Counted from the first letter of the stretch, positions 1 through 7,523 are shown. The stretch: 11,233 nucleotides of DNA from Acanthamoeba lenticulata (GCA_002179805.1 NAVB01001318.1:1-11233); one strand, 5' to 3'. Made by a program: numbers and translations. Notes: generated from the letters alone by a model not told the origin.

Positions 1-6
1 TCTAAA

Positions 7-12
7 TTTATT
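7..12 (-). promoter_or_regulatory. Polyadenylation signal AATAAA for the leftmost gene
   Basis: On the minus strand this reads AATAAA, 8 nt after the stop codon of the 297-residue gene. A signal this close implies a very short 3' UTR, which suits a compact genome. The cleavage site would lie at or beyond the window edge. Confidence 0.5.
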
Positions 13-20
13 ACGACTGT

Positions 21-914
21 TCAGGCACCCTTCTGACTTCCCGTCCACTTCCTTTTGCACAACTCACGCTCGTCCTTGAGCAACCACTCCACCTTGTCAG
101 TTTGATCGACCGACATGAGGCGCAAGTAGTGCTTTTCCTGGAGCAGCTCGAGCAGGCGCTCGGGCCGGAAGCCGACCTCGTGCATGCACAGCTGCTCAAG
201 CGCCTTCTTGGCTGCCTCTGGCGATGTCGGGCTGGTGGCAGGCCGAGCCTCCTGATGAGCCAGCCAACGCCTCACCTTGCGCTCGACCGCCGCATGGGCT
301 TCGGCCAAGGACACGCGCCAAGTGGAGCAGTCAACTTGCTTGCCTTCTTCTTCTTGGGCGAGCAAGAGACGAGGCGGTTCGGCTTCCTCAGCCAAGGGCA
401 AAGTGGAGTGAAAGGCAAGAGTGAGTGTGCGAGACGAAGAAGACTGAGCAGAGCGCGGAGCCGGTGAGGACGAACGGCTCCGACTGGAGCAGGCACAATC
501 TCTTTCTTTTTCCACAACAGGTTGGCCGTCTTGATGCCGAACAGGGGAGGCAGAAGAAGAACGAGAAGTAGAAGAAAGACAGGCGCGGTGGACGAACTCA
601 ATATGCTCAAGGGCGACCAGGCGCTGGAAGAGCTGAGTGGGGCAGCAGACAGAACGCTTGACCGAGCACAAGTCGGCTTCCAACGCGCGGAGGAGGGCAG
701 CCTTGGTGCGGGGAGGGTTGGCCGTGTGGCGCTGGACCCACCTCTCCAGACGTGGCATCATCGCAGCTTCTTCGTCGATCGTAGGGACAAGAGGGAGGAC
801 CGCAGCGGCAGCGTCACTCACCATCACCTCTGGTGTCTGCTCCTCCGCGTCTCTGCGCCGATGTCCCTCTCCTCTCGACTTGGTGGGGGACCTTCTGCTG
901 CGGATGCTCCTCAT
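21..914 (-). CDS. Hypothetical basic Ser/Arg-rich protein with two similar helical segments
   Basis: A single uninterrupted 297-codon frame, much longer than expected by chance. I do not recognise the family. An in-frame TGA lies a few codons upstream, so the ATG at 914 is the first possible start. The N terminus is Arg-rich and nuclear-signal-like (MRSIRSRRSPTKSRGEGHRR). Residues about 55-110 (LERWVQRH ... LFQRLVALEHIEFV) and about 207-275 (VERKVRRWL ... PERLLELLQEKHYLRLM) resemble each other: a charged amphipathic helix, a Leu-rich helix, then a short aromatic or hydrophobic strand. A low-complexity Ser/Arg/Pro linker (SSRSRSSSPAPRSAQSSSS) separates them. There is no signal peptide or membrane segment. 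The gene lies 207 bp downstream of the kinase gene on the same strand and has its own poly(A) signal. A nuclear or nucleic-acid-associated role is only a guess from composition. An upstream exon cannot be excluded. Confidence 0.6.
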   Translation of the reverse strand: MRSIRSRRSPTKSRGEGHRRRDAEEQTPEVMVSDAAAAVLPLVPTIDEEAAMMPRLERWVQRHTANPPRTKAALLRALEADLCSVKRSVCCPTQLFQRLVALEHIEFVHRACLSSTSRSSSASPVRHQDGQPVVEKERDCACSSRSRSSSPAPRSAQSSSSRTLTLAFHSTLPLAEEAEPPRLLLAQEEEGKQVDCSTWRVSLAEAHAAVERKVRRWLAHQEARPATSPTSPEAAKKALEQLCMHEVGFRPERLLELLQEKHYLRLMSVDQTDKVEWLLKDERELCKRKWTGSQKGA

Positions 915-1060
915 GACCTTCTTATTTGGAATGAAGCCTCAGGCACCATTCTGTTGCCTTAAGACCTTGGCGCTGCCTCAACCACGCCAAGTTATGGGAC
1001 TGATGAGGCTTCGTCTTCCTCTTTCATTCTTGGCTTGCTTTCCTGCTTTTTTCGAATTCT

Positions 1061-1066
1061 TTTATT
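1061..1066 (-). promoter_or_regulatory. Polyadenylation signal AATAAA for the diacylglycerol kinase gene
   Basis: The minus strand reads AATAAA about 55 nt past the kinase stop codon at 1122-1124. The distance is normal for a short 3' UTR and leaves about 150 bp before the next minus-strand start at 914. Confidence 0.5.
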
Positions 1067-1121
1067 CTCTGCTGGAAAATAAATATTCCCTCTCCTCTTT
1101 CGGCCGAAGTCGAAGCTCTGT

Positions 1122-3250
1122 CTAGGCGTCCGCCTGGGCGCCGTTGAGGAGGAACTCCTTCTTGTCGGCATCCTTGGCCGTCACATTGTACAACAAGTTC
1201 GCCTGTTGGTTGTGTTGTGTTGTTTGTTTGTTTGTTTGTTTGAACAGGGTATGTAAGACGCCTCACGCACCCAACAAGGTGCCAATTTTCTGGAGTACCT
1301 GGTTGAGGAGGCTGATGGTGACGGTGCCGACCGCCATCATCCAGGGCTCACCGTCGACTTGGGCCGGCAGGGGACGCCGCACCGTCATCGACACCGTCTT
1401 GCCCTGTGCCAGACGCACACCCCTGCACTCGCCACCATGCGTGCGTCAGGTCTGGGCCAACACTCGCGAGTCGGGGGAAGCGAGGGAAGTGGTTGAGACG
1501 AGACGACGACATACTTGCCCGCGGACGTGTGGGTCTGGATGCGGGCCAGGTGGAGGGCGCCCTTCAGGCCCAGCACCTCGATCACGCCGTCGTTGATCGC
1601 CGGGTCCTTGTACTGCGCAGCAGCAGCAGCAGCAGCATTATCACACAAAGTCAGCACAAAACAAGACGTGGGAGAGGCTTTACTTGAGCCAAGAGGTTAC
1701 GACGACGAACCTTGTCCTCGCGCTTGGTGCCCCAGGGCTGGGTGCCGCCGGCGTAGGAGGGCATGTTGAGGACGAGGATGCCGCGCACCTTGCGCGGGAT
1801 CTTCACTTCCTGCCCGTCCACCTCGAGCTATATTGCGACGACGAAGACAACAAGTTGATGGTGAGCCAAAAAGTAAGAGCAGGAGGATGAGGAGGCGAAA
1901 GGCAAGACTCGTACGATGATCGACTTGCGGATGGCGCGGTGCGGCTTGAGCACAGTCTTGACGCCCAGCGCGCCATACCAGCCCTTGTTGACCAGCTGCG
2001 ACTGGAAGAGGTTGGTGTTGGCCTCCCTCATCTTGTGGAACGACAGCGCAATCTCGGCATCAACACCTGCACACCAATAAATTAGAGCTCAAAATCTCCA
2101 GTACGAAAAAGAAACTAAAATCAAATACAAAAACAATACCGATGGAGAAGTAGTTGTTCATGATGTGGGTCTGGGCCTTGGGACCGTCCTTGATGAGATG
2201 AGACAGATCGACCTCCTCGTCCTCCGGCTCGGCTTCCTTGCCCTTGTGCTCGGGCTCTTCGTGGCTATCGTCGTCCGAGTCGTCATCCGTGTCGTGGCTG
2301 TGCTCCGCAATCTTGGCCTTCGTGGCGGCGTCCGCTTCCACGAGCGGCTTGACGTCCACCACCCATCTGCCATGACATTTCGGACATTGCGTTTTAGCTC
2401 CGGATGTTATTTCATCAATTAATACTTAAATCTATGAAAAAAGTGCACAAATGGAAAAATACAAGATGACACAAACATGCGGCTGCCGTGAGACGTACCG
2501 GTCGAGAAGGAGGACCTTGGCTTGAGCGAACTTGCGCATGAGGGCAGAGACGTCCTCGCCGCTGTAGCCGCCGCCCCATCCGAACACGCGCGCCAGATCA
2601 TTGCCGGTGCCCAGCGGGATGACGCCCACCTGTAGCATGGCAATGGTTATTGTAAAAATAACATAAAATATCAATTTTAAAAAATATAATAAATGCTACA
2701 GCAAACGTACGACAGGCGGGGTGCTGAGGCCCAGCTTCTCCGCAGTGGAGAGGACCCAACCGACGGTGCCGTCGCCGCCACACACGACCAGCTTGTACCG
2801 CTCTGGGTCCTCGGACCACTTCTTAATCCTGAGCCCAATAAATAAAGATCACAACCAGTGAGCAAGCTTGCGTGCAGAGGTTCATGACCCCCACGTGAGT
2901 CGGAGGGCAGGCGGTACGCGGCTTCCGGGCCTTCGGGGATGAGCCCGAACAACTGGCTCTCCGGAAGGAGGTTCTTCTCCGCAAACTGCACACGCCACGA
3001 TGCGAGGAGGGCTTGCAGGTTATACTCTGCACCCGAGTTCAGGGCGTGAAGACGGTAGAAGACGTGTACCTTGTGCAACAGCTCCTTGCCCTGTTGGCCA
3101 CCACTCTTGGTATTGATGATGGCAATCCAGTCCTCCGCAACAAAAGAAGAGCCATCTTCCAGCTGCCAGTGACGAATTTAGAAAAAGTTTAACGAAGAAG
3201 TAGGTGCAAACCTTTACCTCAGAGGCTACTTCCTTTCCCTTCTTGCTCAT
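1122..3250 (-). CDS. Diacylglycerol kinase (catalytic plus accessory domain, no C1 domain)
   Basis: Phosphorylates diacylglycerol to phosphatidic acid. My model has 11 exons, 416 aa: 3250-3218, 3162-3070, 2985-2909, 2828-2711, 2629-2499, 2366-2140, 2066-1915, 1827-1711, 1612-1515, 1422-1299, 1202-1122. Phases agree throughout. The catalytic domain spans about 23-150, with the INTKSGGQQG loop (28-36), the nucleotide-binding GGDGTVGW (85-92) and PLGTGNDLAR (112-121). The accessory domain starts at IMNNYFSIGVDAEIAL (219 onward), includes NKGWYGALG, and ends near 390. Residues about 172-204 are an Asp/Glu/His-rich insert between the two domains, probably a flexible acidic loop. There are no C1 zinc fingers, PH domain or membrane helix, and the N terminus is only about 22 residues before the fold, as in short plant-type kinases. 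Exon 2/3 joining removes a stop-free 84-nt intron. The exon 3 donor is uncertain (GC rather than GT). It is divergently transcribed from the membrane-protein gene at 3531. Confidence 0.9.
1222..1241. repeat. Tetranucleotide microsatellite (GTTT)5 in the last kinase intron
   Basis: Five perfect GTTT copies, which on the coding (minus) strand are AAAC copies, lie inside intron 10 of the kinase gene (1203-1298), about 20-40 nt before the acceptor. The acceptor region is therefore A/C-rich instead of having a usual polypyrimidine tract. Confidence 0.9.
1618..1635. repeat. Trinucleotide microsatellite (CAG)6 next to a kinase splice acceptor
   Basis: Six perfect CAG units, read as CTG on the coding strand, begin 3 nt from the acceptor AG of kinase intron 8 (1613-1710). 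They occupy the position of the polypyrimidine tract. Confidence 0.9.
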
Positions 3251-3530
3251 CTCTGGGCACAACACGAGTCGAGGCGGTTTGGTATCAGTGCCCTGCTATG
3301 CGACTGTGGTCACGCTACTGGTAGGCGCAACCGGTGCAATGTCGACAAAAAGCCCGCCAACGTCAGGCCGACGTCAGCAAGCAGCGGCACAGAAGACAGA
3401 TCTCTGGTTTCTCTCTTGCACCTTGTGGCCCCGGCCCGGCTGTATGAAACCTCGATTAGCAGCGAACCTGTTTATCATCCTTGTAGTGTTGAATGAGGTG
3501 CGTTTTGTTGCACTCAATTGAGTTGCAAGA
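3251..3530. promoter_or_regulatory. Shared upstream region between the kinase and the membrane-protein gene
   Basis: This 280-bp gap separates the minus-strand kinase start (3250) from the plus-strand ATG at 3531, so it must hold both promoters if both models are right. I see no convincing TATA box. A minor plus-strand frame from 3338 (60 codons, ending 3520) shows no family signal and is probably noncoding. Confidence 0.35.
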
Positions 3531-4127
3531 ATGCAGAGATTAATTTCCATCGCGCGGCAGCTGCTCTTCCTGTTCTTGACGTTGGGCAATCTTTTCATCT
3601 TTCTTGGAGATGAGCACGATGAAGCTGCAGAAACTGTCTATATCGTGCGCATGCTTTGGACCACCATGGGGTACGCCAATCAGACCCTTTCCCACCACTT
3701 CCAGAACTCAACCCCTTCCTCCCTCAGCTTTTCGGGTGTCATGTGCGTTGGCTTCCTCTTCGGTGACGTGCCGTTTGGCACTGGCCTAGTACGCTCCCAC
3801 CCTGCTCATTCACTTTCATGCTCTTGTGGCTCACACGGCTGCCCTTGCACAGTTCACTCCGCTGATGTCCATGCTCGCCGTCGGAATGCTCGCCAACGTG
3901 GGTATCGACGTCACCGAGGTACAATCACGTCATCGTCGCCATCGCCATTAGCATTACAGCCATGTCCTCACGGTCGTGATCCTCTGCAGTTGGCCGGAGT
4001 ATGGGTGTGGGACAGCGATGATGATATTGCTGTGGCTGACTTCTTCCTCACCGACCTCCTCTCGTGCTCGCTCATGGTGCCACCCGTCCCGTCCTCCACT
4101 TCTCACGCATCGCATGCACTCTGACTG
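3531..4127 (+). CDS. Small predicted membrane protein, unrecognised, probably three exons
   Basis: Exon 1 (3531-3788) is an 86-codon frame beginning with a hydrophobic segment (LLFLFLTLGNLFIFLG, residues about 11-26) and ending in a second one (VMCVGFLFGDVPFGTGL). Removing a 64-nt GT-AG intron (3789-3852) joins it in phase to exon 2 (3853-3918), whose product MSMLAVGMLANVGIDVTE is hydrophobic and helix-like. A 71-nt GT-AG intron (3919-3989) then leads in phase to 3990, and the frame stops at TGA 4125-4127, giving about 153 aa. The 3' end is uncertain. Hydrophobic stretches occur in other frames in this region, for example HVLTVVILCSWPEYG from 3960 in the second intron. The alternatives are a longer multi-pass protein with different splicing, or a decaying gene. 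I do not recognise the family. The intron lengths match those of the neighbouring genes, which is the main support. Confidence 0.4.
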
Positions 4128-4585
4128 AAGAACGATGAAACGCCTCCTGGTGCAGACCCTCTTGGCCATTTTCACGTACAAGCACCAGGCCGAGGCCGAC
4201 AAGGTCATGGCCGTGCTCACGAGCTGTGGTCCACGTACGCATGGCTCACTGCCAGCAACTGTTGCTGCTTTGACTTTTTCTACTTCTTCGAGTCGTGCGT
4301 CGCTCATGTAGAGCATACTTGGGGGGTGGGGGGAGGCGAGTAGAGGACGTGTGGGAGAGCATATCGAGCTGCTTTCGACTGCCTTACAGGACGCACACAC
4401 TCCCGCCCGAGAGAGATAGACAGAGCCGGCCCCGATGGACGCGCCTCGACGAACAGACACGAGACCCGACGAGGCAGCAAGAAAACGCCATTCTTGAGCA
4501 GGATGACGATGGTTCCTTGTAAGGAAAAATCGTGGACGTTTTCTTATTATTTCTTCTTCGTCTCTCGCCCCGACAAAGCATAAAG
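4128..4585. other. Gap before the aminotransferase: unresolved frame, G-tracts, pyrimidine-rich leader
   Basis: This 458-bp stretch has no gene I can confirm. At 4134-4300 a plus-strand frame reads MKRLLVQTLLAIFTYKHQAE and continues EADKVMAVL. It is protein-like and could be a further exon of the preceding membrane-protein gene, reached by splicing around the TGA at 4125. At 4321-4336 there are two G6 tracts (GGGGGGTGGGGGGAGG), a possible G-quadruplex. From about 4535 to 4575 the sequence is pyrimidine-rich just before the aminotransferase ATG, so it is probably its 5' leader. Confidence 0.4.
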
Positions 4586-6271
4586 ATGGAAGTGGCAGCG
4601 TTCAAGCTCGAGCGATGGTTCGCCCGCTACGAGTTCGCTGTGCAACACTCGCTCTGCAGCAGCGACAGCGAGACCCTCTCCGTTCGCGACCTGCTCGCAC
4701 TCGACCCGCAGCCGGATAATGCACTTCAGGGCCTCCTCGACCTCAGGCTCGGTTACACGGGTGGGCACTTGCCTCTCTGCTCCAAGACACTTGACAAATC
4801 GATCAAATCACTCACTCATCTTCTAATTTGGCCAGAAACGTTGGGTTTGCCGGCCTTGCGAGCTGTCGTGGCCGAGCTCTACGAGAAGATTGAAGCGGAG
4901 GACGTGTTCGTGACAGCCGGCGCCGAGGAGGCCATCTTCTTGTTCTTCACGGCCGTCCTCAAGCGTGGCCAGGCCGTGGTGGTCCACTACCCGGCCTACC
5001 AGTCCCTCTTCCAAGCACGTGAACTTCCGCCCTCTCAGGAGCGCTGGCCTTCATCGCGACGAGTTCGAGGCAACTGACTTTGTGGTGCTGCTACAGCTGG
5101 CGGAAGCCTCGGGCTGTGAGGTCATCAAGTGGCAAACGACGCAGGAGGGCGGCTGGGCGCTCGACCTGGACTTCCTTGAGGCTCTTCTGCAAAAGCGCAA
5201 CGGCCCTGCGGCCGACGGTCAGCAGACACCGGTAAGTCCCCACGACCACTATCACGTCATGTGGGTCTGTTTGGGTCGCGTGGCTGATGTTGATGATGCA
5301 GGTGGCTGGCATTGTCGTCAACTGCCCACACAATCCGACGGGCTACTGCATGGACGAGGACACACAACGCCGGATCGTGGAGCTCGCGCGCCAGTACGAC
5401 ATCTTCGTCTTCTCCGACGAGGTCTATCGCTTCCTCGCTCATCGACCTGCTGAGCTGCGGCCCATGTGCGACCTCCTTGACAAGGCCGTCTCTCTGGGCG
5501 TCATGTCCAAGTCGTTCGGCATGGCCGGCCTGCGCATCGGTTCGAATCCCGCCCTTGACGTCGAGCCACGGCCGTGGGCCCTCTTCCGCCTTCTCATTTG
5601 GGACGCTCGCGCGCGGCGCAGGCTGGGTGGCCACGCGATGGCGGGAGGCCCGCAGCGCGATGGCGCAGCTGAAAGATTACACATCGATCTGCAGCAGCGG
5701 TACGAGCGAGTGTCTGAGCGTGGTCGCGCTCAACAACCGGACCGCTGTGCTGGACCGCACCAGCGCCATCACGCGGCGCAATCTGGCGCTCCTCGATGCG
5801 TTCTTTGAAGAATTCGCATCCGTGCTCTCGTGGGTAAGAAGTACTCTTCGCCATGCCGCTGTACTTTTTCTTTGTTGATCCTTTGGGCTCTTTAGGTGCG
5901 GCCCACGGGCGGGGCCACGGGCTTCCCACGACTGCGCTTCACGCCGGAGCTCAAGGCCTATCTCAGCTCGGTGGCGCAGCCTACTGCCCAGGCTGACGAG
6001 CCGCCGCGTTCGCTCATGGAGGTTTTTTGCGAGGATTTGGTCATCAAGCAGGGTACCCTCATGTCCCCTTTCTCATCCACTTTACAGAGACACCCCTCAT
6101 GATGGCGATGACGCTGATATGGTCGACACAGGCGTGCTGCTGTTGCCAGGTTCGTGCTACGACGCGGCCTATGCTGACCACTTCCGGCTGGGCTTTGGTC
6201 GGGCTGACATGAATGTCGCGCTCGACAAGCTGCGGGCTCACCTCCGCGCCATCCTCACACCAAAGTCATGA
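4586..6271 (+). CDS. PLP-dependent class I/II aminotransferase (capreomycidine-synthase-like branch)
   Basis: A fold-type I PLP enzyme of 411 aa in seven exons: 4586-4760, 4836-5014, 5097-5231, 5302-5539, 5622-5833, 5896-6052, 6132-6271. All phases agree. The active site is complete: the VTAGAEEAI cofactor-phosphate loop (84-92), Asn174 in NCPHNPTGY, Asp202 and Tyr205 in SDEVYRFL, Schiff-base Lys233 in MSKSFGMAGLRIGW, and carboxylate-binding Arg384 in HFRLGFGR. The N terminus (FKLERWFARYEF ... SSDSETLSVRDLLAL) resembles, from memory, bacterial aminotransferases grouped with capreomycidine synthase rather than aspartate aminotransferase. The substrate cannot be told from sequence, and capreomycidine formation is not implied. 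No presequence is seen, so it is probably cytosolic. ATG 4586 is the first ATG of its frame. Intron 2 (5015-5096) must use a GC donor to keep frame. It converges on the BTB-SPRY locus with 47 bp between the two stops. Confidence 0.9.
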
Positions 6272-6318
6272 AAAGGTCAACATAAAACAGGATGCTGCGT
6301 TGATGAAAGTAGTAGCAC

Positions 6319-7033
6319 TCACACAAAGACAGCGCCAGTGTCGTAACACTCGACTGAAGGGAACAGCCCTTCGGGAACACCACGGAAGGCCACGCCCAGA
6401 TCCATATCGTTTCGGGCGAAGCTGATCTCCTTGGTGTCCGCGTTGTAGCGCGCTGTCACCACATCGCCGTCGGTGCAAGCTTGCGCGTAGCCTTTGACGT
6501 TCCGTTGAACACTTTTCAGAGCCCCTGTTCTGAGGTGGAGGTAGTAGCCGCTGCCACAGTTCCATCCGTTGGGGTTGAAATTCGTGCGAGGCGCGAAGCC
6601 CACCATGACGCAGCCGAGGGCTCTGATGGAGAACTGGGAGACGCTGTGTGTTCTCAATGCTGCTGCGTTCCAGCCTTCTTCACTTTGTTTTTGGATCTAT
6701 TCAAGCCTAGGCCTGGCTCGTCGTCATCACCAGAGAGATCCTTTTGGAGCTTGTCCTTCTCGCCACTAAAGAGAAGATAGAACTCACACTCCTTTCGGAG
6801 CTTGTTCTGGCGTACTCGTCCAACCCACGCACGTCAAGCTCGTCACCGGCGGCGCGATAGTCCAGAATTCGATCGAAGTCTCTGGGTTCCGTTCGATGAA
6901 GTAGGCACCAGCGTCGGGCTGCCAGCGGTCGTGAGCCAACACTGGCCGAGAAGAAGGAGTTACTAAAGCGGAGTAGGGTCTGCTTGGAGGTGGTGAAGAG
7001 CCGCCCCCGAAGGTTGAGCGTTATTCGACTCAT
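6319..7033 (-). pseudogene. BTB(T1)-SPRY protein gene with several frame disruptions
   Basis: The order is an N-terminal BTB/T1-type domain, then a C-terminal SPRY domain, as in proposed ubiquitin-ligase adaptors. The BTB start is clear from ATG 7033 (MSRITLNLRGRLFTTSKQTL, then NSFFSAS). The next conserved block, RWQPDAGAYFIERNP, is in another frame. The frame then returns for RDFDRILDY ... GLDEYA and shifts again for NKLRKECEFYLL. The SPRY part reads cleanly to the stop at 6319-6321 (GWNAAAL, CVMVGFAP, NCGSGYYL, DGDVVTARY, GVPEGLFPSVECYDTGAVFV). Four changes of frame are needed, near 6930-6945, 6884-6886, 6809-6810 and 6657-6696. The last is the least certain, since part of it might be an intron. 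Two of the four sit in short C runs of the coding strand, where one base may be missing. No normal-sized intron explains the first three. Either this is a young pseudogene or the sequence has single-base errors. There is no stop codon inside the SPRY block. Confidence 0.75.
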
Positions 7034-7235
7034 GGCCTTGCGTCGGTTCTCCTCATGGACCTTTCCTCGCGGTCATTCAACTCAGTGAGTTCGCCTGTGT
7101 TTGGCGCGGTAAACGCGGTCATGTTGGTGGACGCTTGCCTGGCAAGGAATAAGCAAAGTACGTTGCCAGTAAGTGATTCAATGAGCAAAACGATCTATCC
7201 ATAAACTCCCCAGAGCTGAGCTGAGCAAAAAAGCT
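7034..7235. other. Intergenic region upstream of the BTB-SPRY gene
   Basis: I see no gene here. It would hold the BTB-SPRY promoter on the minus strand and, at its right end, the terminator of tRNA-Lys. Confidence 0.4.
7227..7232 (-). terminator. RNA polymerase III terminator of tRNA-Lys
   Basis: Six A residues on the plus strand, so T6 on the tRNA strand, begin 4 nt past the mature 3' end. This is a standard Pol III stop. Confidence 0.85.
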
Positions 7236-7308
7236 AGCCGACCGTGGGGCTCGAACCCACGACCACAAGATTAAGAGTCTTGCGCTCTACCGACTGAGCT
7301 AGGCCGGC
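7236..7308 (-). tRNA. tRNA-Lys (anticodon CUU)
   Basis: On the minus strand the acceptor stem GCCGGCC pairs with GGTCGGC (one G-U pair). The D arm contains TAGCTCAGTCGGTAGAGC (A box). The anticodon loop CTCTTAA carries CTT, which reads AAG. The T arm is CGTGGGTTCGAGCCCCACG and contains the B box. There is no intron, no CCA is encoded, and the length is 73 nt with the discriminator base. The discriminator would be U, which is unusual for a eukaryotic lysine tRNA. Confidence 0.95.
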
Positions 7309-7444
7309 TTATTGTGTGTATGAAAGACGTAATAATGTTAATAGTGGAATAATTTTTTCTTTATTTGTCATCAACTAAGTCTTCAAATTTTGAATTAACA
7401 GTTCCAGATTTGTCACATAATAATTTTCCGAAGAGTAACAGAAA
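7309..7444. promoter_or_regulatory. AT-rich spacer between two divergent tRNA genes
   Basis: These 136 bp are strongly AT-rich compared with the rest of the window and hold no gene. They are the 5' flank of both tRNAs and may carry AT-rich upstream elements used by TFIIIB. I cannot point to one exact box. Confidence 0.4.
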
Positions 7445-7516
7445 TCCGCTGTGGTGTAGTCGGTAACATTTATGGTTCTCACCCATGCGCCCCGGGTTCG
7501 ATTCCCGGCAGCGGAA
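7445..7516 (+). tRNA. tRNA-Glu (anticodon CUC)
   Basis: The acceptor stem TCCGCTG pairs perfectly with CAGCGGA, followed by discriminator A. The D arm has TGGTGTAGTCGGTAACA. The anticodon stem TATGG/CCATG closes the loop TTCTCAC, giving anticodon CTC, which reads GAG. The T arm CCCGGGTTCGATTCCCGG contains a consensus B box. There is no intron and no encoded CCA. Confidence 0.95.
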
Positions 7517-7518
7517 AA

Positions 7519-7523
7519 TTTTT
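7519..7523 (+). terminator. RNA polymerase III terminator of tRNA-Glu
   Basis: A T5 run starts 2 nt past the discriminator base of tRNA-Glu. Confidence 0.8.

Noticed and set aside
102..467. A 121-codon plus-strand frame
   Set aside because: It is antisense to the 297-residue minus-strand gene, whose composition, length and nearby poly(A) signal are more convincing.
5530..5630. A tRNA or tRNA-like gene suggested by GGTTCGAATCCC
   Set aside because: No acceptor, D or anticodon stem can be formed around it, and the region is an exon-intron boundary of a well-supported enzyme gene. Only the B-box match remains, as a low-interest finding.
6766..6787. A perfect-looking 22-nt minus-strand intron (GTGAGT ... 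CTTTAG) in the BTB-SPRY gene
   Set aside because: It is too short for a spliceosomal intron in this genome, and reading through it gives LRKECEFYLL, the expected end of a BTB/T1 domain.
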